From assembly GCA_028767165.1 (NCBI GenBank), contig JARACJ010000001.1, positions 558,001-622,000 of the forward strand: 64,000 bases of DNA, given 5' to 3'. The notes beneath the pieces were generated by a model. The model searched no databases, was not told the DNA's origin, and saw only the letters and a program-made list of their open reading frames with translations. Every line of letters starts with the position of its first letter. The stretch's first letter is position 1. The stretch comes from Proteobacteria bacterium DTSAM18. Its GTDB lineage: Bacteria > Myxococcota_A > UBA796 > GCA-2862545. Shown one piece after another: positions 50,809 to 60,662 of this stretch. The translations under genes were made by a program, and so were the position numbers.

Positions 50809-52629
50809 ATGAAGTTGAGAATCGGTGGTCTTGTCCTGTCTATGTCGGCCACCTCGGCCCTGGCCAGTCCGCAGGCCGAGGTCGCGGGCGTGGACGTCGG
50901 TGCGCTGCAGCCCACGGCGGAGGTCTCGGCGCGCATGGCCAGTGTGCTCAGACCCTTCGACGCCGACGGCAGCGGTCTCATCGACGATCGTGGGGAGCTC
51001 GTGGAGGTGCCCTGCGCCGTCTGGACGCGGATCGACGACGAGCTGATGCGCAGCCACGTGCTCGGTGTGTGGGGGTGGTACGTGGCCACCGAACAGGACG
51101 GCCTGTCCCTCGACGCCCTCGGCATCGACCCCAACCTCAAGCCCCAGGTGTGGCACCAGGCCTCCGAGTGCGGTCTCGCCGACGTCCGGACCGGGGCCCT
51201 GACCCGTGCCGAGATCGCCGCCGCCGCCATCGCCCGGGTGCACGACGTGGCGGGACCTTCCGACCCCGTCGCCGTGGAAGGCATGGTCGCCGGTCTGCTC
51301 GTGCAGGAGTTCGATGGCGACGGGGACGGCATGGTCGGCGCCAGCGAGCTCACGGGCGTGCCCTGTGGCATGTGGAGGGTCGCCGATCGGATGATGGCCA
51401 CCACCTGGGGCGCGGGCCTGTACGACGCCTACGGTCTCGAGCTCGAGCGGGACTTCCTCGGCGAGCGGCTCCAGGTCGAGCCCGGCGCCCGGGAGGCCAT
51501 GCGGGCCGCGCTGCTCACCTGCGGGGTGGGGCCGGAGGTCCTCGGCGTGCCGAACGTGCGCAAGGGCACCCTCGCGGGCCGCATCCGGGAGACGGACGCC
51601 AGCGGGACCTCCCTGTGGGAGACGGGCATCAAGGGGCTCCTGCTCGAGCAGGTCGATCTGGATGGAAGCCGGGCCATCGACACCACGGCGGAGCTGCAGT
51701 CCATCGGCTGTGACGCCTGGCAGGCCCTCGACGAGGCCGTCCGCGATGGCCGGCCCCGGGGGCTGTACGGCGTGTACGGCCTCGATCCGGACCGCCCGTA
51801 CCGTGGGGAGGTCCTGGGCATCGCGGCGGATGTCCGCGCCGAGGCAGCCCAGCGTGCGGTCCGGTGCGGCGTGCGCCCCACGTCCTGGCTGTCCACGCTG
51901 CCCGAGCACGAGGGGGCCTCGACCCCCGAACCCATGGTCGATCTGGCGGATGCCATCTCGCGGGTCCCCGACCCAGGCTCCCGCACCTGGCTCGGCGCCA
52001 TCCGCCGCATGCTCCTCGACAGCTCCGACCTCGACGCCTCGGGCCTGCTCGATGGGGGAGACGAGCTGCGCATGGTGGGGTGTGACGCCTGGGTCGCGCT
52101 CGATCAGGCCCTGTGGGACCAGGTGGACACCGGCCTCATCGCCGGGTTCGGCGTGGCGCCCGGTGAGAAGTGGACCGGCTACGCTCTCGGCGTCGACGGC
52201 TCCGTGCAGGCCATCGCGGCGGACGTCCTGCAGGGCTGCGGCCTGCAGCGGGAGGCACCCTCCAGCCAGGGCGAGTCGGGCCGCTCCGAGTCGGTCGTCC
52301 GCGACATCTGGCAGATCGACGGCCACCCGGGCACCGCCGCCTTCGATCAGGGCCTGAGCGCCGTCATGCTCCGGCACTTCGATCTCGACCGCTCCGGGGC
52401 CCTCGATCGTGGCCGCGAGGTGGCCGCCGTGCCCTGCCGGGTCTGGATCGAGCTCGAGCTGTCCAGCCTCGAGGGCTACGGCTTGTCCGTCGACCAGGTC
52501 TACGGCCTCGATCGGCGTGGCAACTTCGTGGAGGGCTCCATCGGCCTGAGCCCCAAGACGAGGAAATCCGCCCTCACGGCCGTGAACCGTTGCAGGGCGG
52601 AGGAGGCGAGGGCGGCAGCGGAACGCTGA
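50809..52629 (+). CDS. Secreted protein with five EF-hand-like repeats
   Basis: The 606-residue protein has a signal peptide (cleavage after SALA) and five repeats about 114-124 residues apart. Each has a calcium-loop-like DxDxSGxxD followed by EL/V, then C-x2-W and often a (L/I)D pair. The loops start at residues 51, 169, 283, 407 and 525 (DADGSGLID, DGDGDGMVG, DLDGSRAID, DLDASGLLD, DLDRSGALD). Every repeat also has one or two further cysteines, suggesting disulfides. I know no family with this repeat. A calcium-dependent extracytoplasmic structural or binding role is inferred. Confidence 0.8.
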   Translation: MKLRIGGLVLSMSATSALASPQAEVAGVDVGALQPTAEVSARMASVLRPFDADGSGLIDDRGELVEVPCAVWTRIDDELMRSHVLGVWGWYVATEQDGLSLDALGIDPNLKPQVWHQASECGLADVRTGALTRAEIAAAAIARVHDVAGPSDPVAVEGMVAGLLVQEFDGDGDGMVGASELTGVPCGMWRVADRMMATTWGAGLYDAYGLELERDFLGERLQVEPGAREAMRAALLTCGVGPEVLGVPNVRKGTLAGRIRETDASGTSLWETGIKGLLLEQVDLDGSRAIDTTAELQSIGCDAWQALDEAVRDGRPRGLYGVYGLDPDRPYRGEVLGIAADVRAEAAQRAVRCGVRPTSWLSTLPEHEGASTPEPMVDLADAISRVPDPGSRTWLGAIRRMLLDSSDLDASGLLDGGDELRMVGCDAWVALDQALWDQVDTGLIAGFGVAPGEKWTGYALGVDGSVQAIAADVLQGCGLQREAPSSQGESGRSESVVRDIWQIDGHPGTAAFDQGLSAVMLRHFDLDRSGALDRGREVAAVPCRVWIELELSSLEGYGLSVDQVYGLDRRGNFVEGSIGLSPKTRKSALTAVNRCRAEEARAAAER

Positions 52630-52654
52630 CGCCCTGCATCGATCCCTCAGGGGA

Positions 52655-52987
52655 TCACTGGGCGGCGGAGACGAGGTCCTTGAGGCCCTGCAGGCCGCCA
52701 CCGGCACCGATCTTGCGCTTCACTTCCTGGCCGCCGGCGTAGACGACGAAGGTGGGAAGGTTGGAGACCTTCTGGGCGCGGGCGGTGTTCATGTTCTGGG
52801 AGGCCTCGAGCTTGACCACCTTGACCTGGCCCTGGAGCTCCTCGGCGAGCTTCTCCACGGCGGGGGCGATGGCCTTGCAGGGGGCGCACCAGGTGGCCCA
52901 GTAGTCGACCAGGACGGGCAGGTCGGACTTGAGCACTTCCTGCTCGAAGTTGGCGTCAGTGGCTTCGATGACGAATTGGCTGGCCAT
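52655..52987 (-). CDS. trxA: Thioredoxin
   Basis: The 110-residue protein is a single thioredoxin domain with active site WATWCAPCK (CAPC instead of the more usual CGPC), the cis-proline segment SNLPTFVVY and a C-terminal helix. It is cytoplasmic. The CAPC variant occurs in some bona fide thioredoxins and slightly changes redox potential. Convergent with the EF-hand gene. Confidence 0.93.
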   Translation of the reverse strand: MASQFVIEATDANFEQEVLKSDLPVLVDYWATWCAPCKAIAPAVEKLAEELQGQVKVVKLEASQNMNTARAQKVSNLPTFVVYAGGQEVKRKIGAGGGLQGLKDLVSAAQ

Positions 52988-53131
52988 GGGCCCTCCTGAT
53001 GGTCGGCGACCGTTCGCCGAAGGGGTGTGGGGGAAAGTCGGACGACCGTAGTCGCAGTGTCACCAAGGATCAAGACCCAGGACGTCACAAGCACCCGGGG
53101 TTACGATGGAGCGCCGAAAGGAGCCGCCTCC

Positions 53132-53926
53132 ATGTGGATCGCGCTGCAGCTTGTCATCGTCGTCACCTACCTATTGGCCGCCGCGTGGGCATGGCGCTCA
53201 CCCGGGCGACAAGAAATGGCACGCAACATCACCATGGTGGGTGCGCTGCTGCATGCGTCCAGTCTCGTGCATGACCTGATGCAACCCGAACTTCTGCCGG
53301 GCTTCGCCGAGTCCCTCTCCGCCGCCGGCCTCGGGGTGGTGGTGGCCTGGCTGCTGGTCTCCCGGGGCGCCATGAACGGCATGGGCAAGTGGGTCAGCAT
53401 CGCGGCAGCGGGCCTGGTCGTCGGCTCGATGGCGGTTCCCACGGCCACGGTGGCAACCCTCGAGGAAGTCGGTGCCAGCGTGTGGCTCCCCCTGCACCTC
53501 GGGCTCATGTTCGCCAGCGTGTCGGCCTTCTTCCTCGAATTCTTCGCGACCATGGTCCAGTACGTGGTCCGTCAGCGCCTCAAGGCAAAGAAATTTTCAG
53601 GGCTTGGGTCCCTGCCTTCTCTGGAGCGCCTCGGCGCCGTACAGGTTCGCGCCCTCGTCTTCGGACTGGTCTTCCTGACCTTCGGTGTCGCCGCGGGTGG
53701 CGTGTGGGCCTCTACGGCCATGCACCACAAGTCCTGGCTCGCCGACCCCAAGGTCATCCTCACCACCGTCGTCTGGGGATGGTATGCCCTCGCCCTTGTC
53801 TCCCGCCTCGTCAGCGGCTGGCAGGGCCGAACCTCGATGGTGTTCTCGGTGCTAGGCTTTTCCGGACTGCTGTTCTCGATGATCGGTGTCGACTTCCTGG
53901 TGGAGGGCTTCCATGCCTACCGCTAG
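53132..53926 (+). CDS. CcsA/HemX-like cytochrome c assembly membrane protein
   Basis: The 264-residue protein has eight hydrophobic segments and the CcsA/HemX pattern: conserved His (SSLVHDLM, LPLHLGLMF, AMHHKSW) for haem ligation and a VWGWYALALVSRL segment near the C-terminus, a reduced Trp-rich motif. It overlaps the hemA start by 14 nt, an arrangement seen in several lineages (HemX-HemA), where the protein tunes glutamyl-tRNA reductase or supplies haem to cytochrome c synthesis. ATG 53132 has AAAGGAG upstream. Confidence 0.83.
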   Translation: MWIALQLVIVVTYLLAAAWAWRSPGRQEMARNITMVGALLHASSLVHDLMQPELLPGFAESLSAAGLGVVVAWLLVSRGAMNGMGKWVSIAAAGLVVGSMAVPTATVATLEEVGASVWLPLHLGLMFASVSAFFLEFFATMVQYVVRQRLKAKKFSGLGSLPSLERLGAVQVRALVFGLVFLTFGVAAGGVWASTAMHHKSWLADPKVILTTVVWGWYALALVSRLVSGWQGRTSMVFSVLGFSGLLFSMIGVDFLVEGFHAYR

Positions 53927-55190
53927 CAGTCACGCTCTGGTCGCAGCGGGCCTCTCCCACCACACGGCCCCTGTCTCCGTCCGGGAGAAATTCTCGCTCA
54001 CCGAGGAAGGGGTGAGGCGCGAGCTGGTGCACCTGCGTCGATCCGGCATCGCCAGCGAGGCGATGCTGCTGTCCACTTGCAACCGGGTGGAGCTGTACGC
54101 GGTCCCCGAGGGCAACCCGAACACCCTGCGCGACTACCTGAACACCCGCTTCGGCGCCGGCAGCCTCATCGACCCCTACCTGTACTGGCACAGGGGAGAG
54201 CAGGCCGTCCGCCACCTGTTCCGCGTGGCGTCCTCGCTCGACTCCCTGGTCGTCGGCGAGCCCCAGATCCTGGGCCAGGTCAAGTCCGCCGCGCGCCTCG
54301 CCGACGAGTCCGAGTCCCTCGGCATGGTGCTCAACCGCCTCACCCAGCGTTCCTTCTGGGTGGCCAAGCAGGTGCGCAACCGCACCGACATCGGGCGCTA
54401 CACGGTGGGCGTGGGCAACGCCGGCGTGTTCCTGGCCGAGCAGATCTTCTCCACGCTCAAGGGCCGCACCGCCCTGCTGGTCGGCGTGGGCGAGATGGGC
54501 CGGCAGGTGGCCAAGGCCCTGCTGCAGGCGGGCGTCTCCGAGCTGCTGGTCGCCAACCGCACCTTCGAGCGCTCCGTGATGCTCGCGCAGGAGTACGGCG
54601 CCAACCCGGTGCAGTACGACAAGCTCGCCAGCTACCTCAGCCGGGTCGACATCGTGATCACGGCCACCGGCGCCCAGGAGCCGATCATCCGGGCCAAGGA
54701 GGTCAAGGCGGCCATGCGCGCCCGGCGCCACCGGTCCCTGTTCCTGGTCGACCTCGCGGTGCCCCGCAACATCGATCCGGATGTCGAGCGCATCGATCAG
54801 GCCTACGTCTTCAACGTCGACGACCTCACGAGCGTGATGGAGAAGGGCCGCGCCGCCCGTCAGGCGGCTTCCCTCGACGCCGAGTCCCTCGTCTCCGAGG
54901 AGTCCGAGCGGTTCGCGGCCCGGCTCGACAGCCTGCAGGTCAACGCCCAGGTGGGCGCGCTGCACAAGCGCCTCGAGCTGATCCGGCAGGCAGAGCTCGA
55001 GCGCTCCAAGAAGCTCACCTCCTCCCTCGACGACGACCAGCTGGGCGCCCTCGATCAGATGACCCGCGCCCTGGTGAAGAAGGTGATGCACCAGCCCCTC
55101 GCCAACCTGCGCGAGGCTCTCGCCAAGGGCGACATGGCCCAGGTCGATGCCATCCTCCGTGGCTTCGAGGAGCCCCGGAAGCCTCGCTGA
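53913..55190 (+). CDS. hemA: Glutamyl-tRNA reductase
   Basis: The 425-residue enzyme reduces glutamyl-tRNA to glutamate-1-semialdehyde, the first committed step of C5-pathway haem synthesis. Visible features are SHHTAPVSVREKF, the catalytic Cys in LLSTCNRVELY (about residue 50), VGEPQILGQVK, the NADPH-binding VGVGEMG and the helical dimerisation spine at the C-terminus. GGAGGG lies before ATG 53913. Start overlaps the ccsA-like gene, so the two are translationally linked. hemC does not follow; hemD is convergent nearby. Confidence 0.97.
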   Translation: MPTASSHALVAAGLSHHTAPVSVREKFSLTEEGVRRELVHLRRSGIASEAMLLSTCNRVELYAVPEGNPNTLRDYLNTRFGAGSLIDPYLYWHRGEQAVRHLFRVASSLDSLVVGEPQILGQVKSAARLADESESLGMVLNRLTQRSFWVAKQVRNRTDIGRYTVGVGNAGVFLAEQIFSTLKGRTALLVGVGEMGRQVAKALLQAGVSELLVANRTFERSVMLAQEYGANPVQYDKLASYLSRVDIVITATGAQEPIIRAKEVKAAMRARRHRSLFLVDLAVPRNIDPDVERIDQAYVFNVDDLTSVMEKGRAARQAASLDAESLVSEESERFAARLDSLQVNAQVGALHKRLELIRQAELERSKKLTSSLDDDQLGALDQMTRALVKKVMHQPLANLREALAKGDMAQVDAILRGFEEPRKPR

Positions 55191-55242
55191 GGCCCAGGTC
55201 GAGCGCGACGCCGCAGGGCACGCCCACGGCGTGACAACGCCG

Positions 55243-55953
55243 TTATCGTCTCGTGGGCGGCACGCCGTCCAGCAGCGCTGCCAGTCCGGGCGGGTCGGCG
55301 ACGAAGTCCACACGAAGCCCGGACCTCTCCGCCTCGGCCGCCGTGCTGGGGCCGATGACCCCGATCCAACCCGGGTGGGGGAGCCACCCCTGCTCGACGG
55401 CGTGCCCCAGCCGACGGGCGGCGGAGCCCGACAGCAGGGGGGCCACGTCCACCGCGCCGAGGCTGCGAAGCCGCTCTTCGGCGTCGGGGGGCCACTCGTT
55501 GCGGTAGACGGCCACCCGGTCCACGTCGGCTCCAGCGGCTCTCAGGGCCAGCAGGGTGCTCGGGGTGGCCTCCTCGGCACAAGGATATAACAGGGGTATC
55601 CCACGGATCTCCCCCAGGACCCGCACGAGATCCTCGCCGGTGGAGCGGGGCGCCTGCAGCTGCAGGTCGAGGCCGGCCGCCCGTGCCGCCCGGGCGGTTG
55701 CGGGGCCGACGGCCGCGCAGGGCCAGCCGTGCCGACGGATCAGATCGGCGCACACCCGGACCGTGTAGGGGCTGGTGAGCAGCACCCAGCGCCAGGGCCG
55801 CGCGGTGTCGATGGAGGCGAGGGCCCCATCGACAGGACGCCGCTGCAGCAGGGGCACACAGACCGTGTGGTAGCCCTTGCGTTGCAGCGGCGTCTGCAGG
55901 GCGCCGGCATCTTCCGGCGCCCGTGTGATGAGGGCGGTGGGATGGTGGTTCAT
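55243..55953 (-). CDS. hemD: Uroporphyrinogen-III synthase
   Basis: The 236-residue protein has the loose HemD signature: ALITRAPEDAGAL at the start, WVLLTSPYTVRV, AVGPATARAARAAG, and in the second lobe VAVYRNEW, APLLSGSAARRL, IGVIGPSTAAEAERSGL. HemD closes and isomerises hydroxymethylbilane to uroporphyrinogen III. It is 9 nt downstream of the acyl-CoA dehydrogenase stop on the same strand, an unusual partner, and convergent with hemA. Confidence 0.9.
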   Translation of the reverse strand: MNHHPTALITRAPEDAGALQTPLQRKGYHTVCVPLLQRRPVDGALASIDTARPWRWVLLTSPYTVRVCADLIRRHGWPCAAVGPATARAARAAGLDLQLQAPRSTGEDLVRVLGEIRGIPLLYPCAEEATPSTLLALRAAGADVDRVAVYRNEWPPDAEERLRSLGAVDVAPLLSGSAARRLGHAVEQGWLPHPGWIGVIGPSTAAEAERSGLRVDFVADPPGLAALLDGVPPTRR

Positions 55954-55962
55954 CCCAGCAGC

Positions 55963-57111
<1,149 letters not shown>

Positions 57112-57267
57112 CAGGGAACCTCTGGTACCAGGAAATGACAGCACGTCTTAGCCTGCGTGGCGCTGGGTGCAATGGGTTTGGCGAACCCTTGGCCCGGTCG
57201 TGCTACACACACCACACCAATGGCACCTGATGGTGTCACCCGGCCCCCGCAGCGCCCTGGAGATCCC

Positions 57268-59868
57268 GTGAAGCGAATGTTCCTCATCGATGGCAGCAAC
57301 CACGCCTTCCGCGTGCAATTCGCGCTTCCGCCGCGCCACGCCAGTGATGGAACCCCCACCCGCGTACTGTACGGCTTCACGCTGCTCATGCAGAAGCTGA
57401 TGCGTACCTGGAAGCCCGACTACGTCGTCGTCAGCTTCGATGTGGGCAAGAACTTCCGCAGCGACATCTTCTCCGAGTACAAGGGCCACCGGCCCGAGAT
57501 GCCCGAGGACCTGAAGGTCCAGTGGCCGATGCTGCCCGAGCTCGTCGAGGCCTTCGGCTACCGCTGCATCAACATGAAGGGCTGGGAGGCCGACGACGTC
57601 CTCGGTACGCTCGCCCACAAGTACGCAGGAGAGGATCTGGAGGTCTTCTTCGTCACCTCCGACAAGGACTTCTCGCAGCTGGTCTCCGACCACGTGAAGA
57701 TCCTCGACGAGGGCAAGGGCACGATCCTCGACCCCGAGGGTGTCGCCGAGAAGTTCCACGGCGTGCGGCCCGATCAGATCATCGACATGCTCGCCCTCGC
57801 CGGCGACTCCTCCGACAACATCCCCGGCGTGGCGGGCATCGGCCTGAAGACCGCCGCCAAGTACCTTTCCCAGTACGAGCACCTCGAGGACGTCCTGAAG
57901 GCTGCCGCCGACGGCAAGATCAAGGGCAAGCGCGGCCAGAGCCTGGTCGACGAGGCCGACAACGCCCGCCTGTCCTACACCCTGGCCACCATCGCCACGG
58001 ACGTCCCCATCGACGACGCCCTCGAGGATCTCGCGCCCCGCGAGCCCGACACCGACAAGCTGAGGGAGCTGTTCGACAAGTGGGAGTTCGGCCGGGTCGC
58101 CCGCAAGCTCCTCGGCGACGGCGCCAAGGTCGACTGGGCCGACCACGAGGTGGTGGAGGCCGGCAAGGAGGGCAAGCTGTACGACGCCGTCCGCAAGGAG
58201 GGCACCCTGGCATGGCAGCCCCGCTTCGACGACGACGGCGCGCTCATCGGCGTCGCCATCAGCCGCAAGGGCAAGGCCAGCTACGTCCCGCTGGCACCCG
58301 CGGAGGGCGAGGGGCAGCTGTTCGCCGACGACTCTGCCCGCAAGGGCTTCCTCGCGCTGCTGGCCGATCCCCAGGTCACCAAGATCGGCTACGGCCTCAA
58401 GGCCCAGATGCGGCACCTCGGTGTCGATGCGTTCGCGGGCCCCATGCAGGACGTCCGCCTGCAGGACTACATCCTTTTCTCCCACCGGCGCACCCACGGC
58501 CTCGACGATCAGGCCTCCCGCCTGCTGTCCCACACCCTGGGCTCCTCCTCCGCGGCGGCAGACGATCCCGATCTCGCCCTCATCGCCGAGGAGGCCAACT
58601 GCCTCGCCGCGATCTTCGCCAAGAACGACGAGCGGCTCGAGGGCGGCATGCGGTGGGTCTACGACCACATCGAGATGCCCCTGATGCCCGTGCTGGCGCG
58701 GATGGAGGCCGCCGGCATCGCCCTCGACACGAAGGCGCTCAAGGTGGTCGACAAGGAGATCGCAGGCCGCCTGAAGGCCGTCGAGAAGGAGTGCCACGAG
58801 CTCGCGGGCAAGGAGTTCCGCCTGCGGTCCCGCCACGAGCTGCGCGACGTGCTGTTCGAGGATCTGGGCCTGCCGCCCTCCAAGAAGGTCAAGGACGGCT
58901 GGTCCACCGCCAGCGGCGTCCTCGAGAAGCTCATCGATCTGCACCCGCTGCCGGGCAAGGTCCTCGAGTACCGCGCCCTCGACAAGCTGCGCTCCACCTA
59001 CCTGAAGAAGCTGCCCAGCTACGTGGCCGAGGACGGCCGCATCCACAGCACCTTCAACCAGGCCGTCGCCGCCACGGGGCGCCTGTCCAGCGTCGATCCC
59101 AACCTGCAGAACATCCCGGTGCGCACGGTCACCGGCCGACGCATCCGCGAGGCCTTCGTGCCCGCCGAGGGCACCGTGTTCCTGTCGGCCGACTACTCCC
59201 AGGTCGAGCTGAGGGTCCTGGCACACTTCACCGAGGACCCCGTCCTCATGCAGGCCTTCGAGAACGGCGAGGACATCCACCAGCGCACCGCGCTCGAGAT
59301 CTTCGGCCTCGATCCGTCCGAGCTCACCGTGGCCCACCGCTCCGCCGCCAAGGCCATCAACTTCGGCCTGCTGTACGGCATGAGCGCCTTCCGCCTCGCG
59401 GGCGATCTCGACGTCCCGCAGTCCCAGGCCCAGGCCTACATGGACGCCTACTTCGCCCGGATGCCGTCCGTGAAGGGCTGGATCGAGCAGACCAAGGAGT
59501 CCGCCCGGGAGACCGGCCACGTCGACACCCTGTTCGGCCGCCGCCGCATCATCCCCGAGATCCACGCCCCCGCCTTCAACGAGCGTATGGCCGGTGAGCG
59601 CGAGGCCGTGAACACCGTCATCCAGGGCACCGCGGCGGACCTCATCAAGCTCGCCATGCTCCGGGTCCAGGGCGCGCTCGACGCCAGCGACCTGAAGGCC
59701 CGCGTGCTGTTGCAGGTGCACGATGAGCTGCTGCTCGAGGTGCCCGAGAACGAGGTGGATGCGGTCACGAAGCTCGTCACCGAAGAGATGACGGGTGTGA
59801 AGGGTCTGAAGGTGCCGCTCATGGTCAACACGGCCGTGGGCAGCAATTGGAACGAGGCACACGGCTGA
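57268..59868 (+). CDS. polA: DNA polymerase I
   Basis: The 866-residue enzyme has the 5'-nuclease domain (FLIDGSNHAFR, SDKDFSQLV, GDSSDNIPGV), a middle domain, and a family A polymerase domain with motif A SADYSQVELR, motif B RSAAKAINFGLLYG and motif C QVHDELLLEV. In the middle domain the 3'-5' exonuclease carboxylates are missing (GALIGVAISRKGKASYVPL where DxE would be), so proofreading is probably absent, as in Taq and Bacillus enzymes; length 866 rather than 928 agrees. GTG 57268 follows GGAG. It functions in Okazaki-fragment processing and repair. Confidence 0.96.
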   Translation: MKRMFLIDGSNHAFRVQFALPPRHASDGTPTRVLYGFTLLMQKLMRTWKPDYVVVSFDVGKNFRSDIFSEYKGHRPEMPEDLKVQWPMLPELVEAFGYRCINMKGWEADDVLGTLAHKYAGEDLEVFFVTSDKDFSQLVSDHVKILDEGKGTILDPEGVAEKFHGVRPDQIIDMLALAGDSSDNIPGVAGIGLKTAAKYLSQYEHLEDVLKAAADGKIKGKRGQSLVDEADNARLSYTLATIATDVPIDDALEDLAPREPDTDKLRELFDKWEFGRVARKLLGDGAKVDWADHEVVEAGKEGKLYDAVRKEGTLAWQPRFDDDGALIGVAISRKGKASYVPLAPAEGEGQLFADDSARKGFLALLADPQVTKIGYGLKAQMRHLGVDAFAGPMQDVRLQDYILFSHRRTHGLDDQASRLLSHTLGSSSAAADDPDLALIAEEANCLAAIFAKNDERLEGGMRWVYDHIEMPLMPVLARMEAAGIALDTKALKVVDKEIAGRLKAVEKECHELAGKEFRLRSRHELRDVLFEDLGLPPSKKVKDGWSTASGVLEKLIDLHPLPGKVLEYRALDKLRSTYLKKLPSYVAEDGRIHSTFNQAVAATGRLSSVDPNLQNIPVRTVTGRRIREAFVPAEGTVFLSADYSQVELRVLAHFTEDPVLMQAFENGEDIHQRTALEIFGLDPSELTVAHRSAAKAINFGLLYGMSAFRLAGDLDVPQSQAQAYMDAYFARMPSVKGWIEQTKESARETGHVDTLFGRRRIIPEIHAPAFNERMAGEREAVNTVIQGTAADLIKLAMLRVQGALDASDLKARVLLQVHDELLLEVPENEVDAVTKLVTEEMTGVKGLKVPLMVNTAVGSNWNEAHG

Positions 59869-59928
59869 TTCCTTCCAGCCGGCGTGCCATTGTGGTACGT
59901 CCATCCTCGTGCGTGACGGGAGACGATC

Positions 59929-60591
59929 GTGGAACTGCCTCTGTGGACTGACATCCTGATGGGCATGGTGGGGTTGATGGGGCTCGGCATGGTCCGGGGC
60001 CCGCTCGCCGCGGATGCGCCGATGACCACCGATGCCGAGATGGTCGAGGCCGTCCAGGCCGGCGACGCCACCGCCTACCGGGGCCTGGTGGAGAAGTACC
60101 AGGGCCGCATCTACTCCGTGATCTACGGCATGGTGCGCAACCGGGAAGACGCCACCGACCTCACCCAGGAGACCTTCGTCAAGGCCTTCAAGAACATCAA
60201 GGGCTTCCGCGCCGAGGCCAAGTTCTACACCTGGGTCTACCGCATCGGCATGAACCTCACGATCGACTTCATCCGCAGGCGCAAGCGCTCGCCCATCTCC
60301 GGCGCCGACGAGACCATCGCCACCCGCGACGCCGACGGCGGCATCGATGCGGCGCACACCTTCCACTCGCCGTCCAAGGCCCTGGAGCGCAAGCAGCTGT
60401 ACAAGGCCATCATGGATGCGCTGGAGCAGCTGCCGGAGGCCCACAAGCAGGTCATCCTGCTGCGCGAGGTCGAGGGGCTGTCCTACCGCGAGATCGCCGA
60501 GGTCCTCGATATCGCAGAGGGCACCGTGATGTCCCGGTTGTTCTACGCGCGCAAGAAGCTCCAGGCCATGCTCGCCGAACAGAAGTCCTGA
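59929..60591 (+). CDS. ECF sigma factor with hydrophobic N-terminal extension
   Basis: The 220-residue protein is an RpoE-type sigma factor. Region 2 is EDATDLTQETFVKAFKNIKG with TWVYRIGMNLTIDFIRRRKR; region 4 is LPEAHKQVILLREVEGLSYR followed by EIAEVLDIAEGTVMSRLFYA. From GTG 59929 (GGGAG upstream) it has 31 extra residues including a hydrophobic run (ILMGMVGLMGLGMV); a conventional ECF start would be ATG 60022, which lacks a binding site. The next gene encodes a single-pass membrane protein in the position of an anti-sigma factor. Confidence 0.92.
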   Translation: MELPLWTDILMGMVGLMGLGMVRGPLAADAPMTTDAEMVEAVQAGDATAYRGLVEKYQGRIYSVIYGMVRNREDATDLTQETFVKAFKNIKGFRAEAKFYTWVYRIGMNLTIDFIRRRKRSPISGADETIATRDADGGIDAAHTFHSPSKALERKQLYKAIMDALEQLPEAHKQVILLREVEGLSYREIAEVLDIAEGTVMSRLFYARKKLQAMLAEQKS

Positions 60592-60662
60592 ACCCGAGGT
60601 GAATGAACCGGCGGGCAGGGCGTCCCCGGAACAGGTCCGACGAAGGATGTGAAGGAGGCCAC

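Noticed and set aside
57268-59868. Proofreading-competent polymerase I
   Set aside because: The middle domain aligns in position with the 3'-5' exonuclease, but its carboxylate motifs are missing.
57148-60444. Very long open frame (about 1100 codons) antisense to polA
   Set aside because: It is a by-product of GC-rich third positions opposite polA and the sigma gene; its Leu/Gly/Val/Asp/His composition is typical of antisense translation, and polA itself has every family motif.
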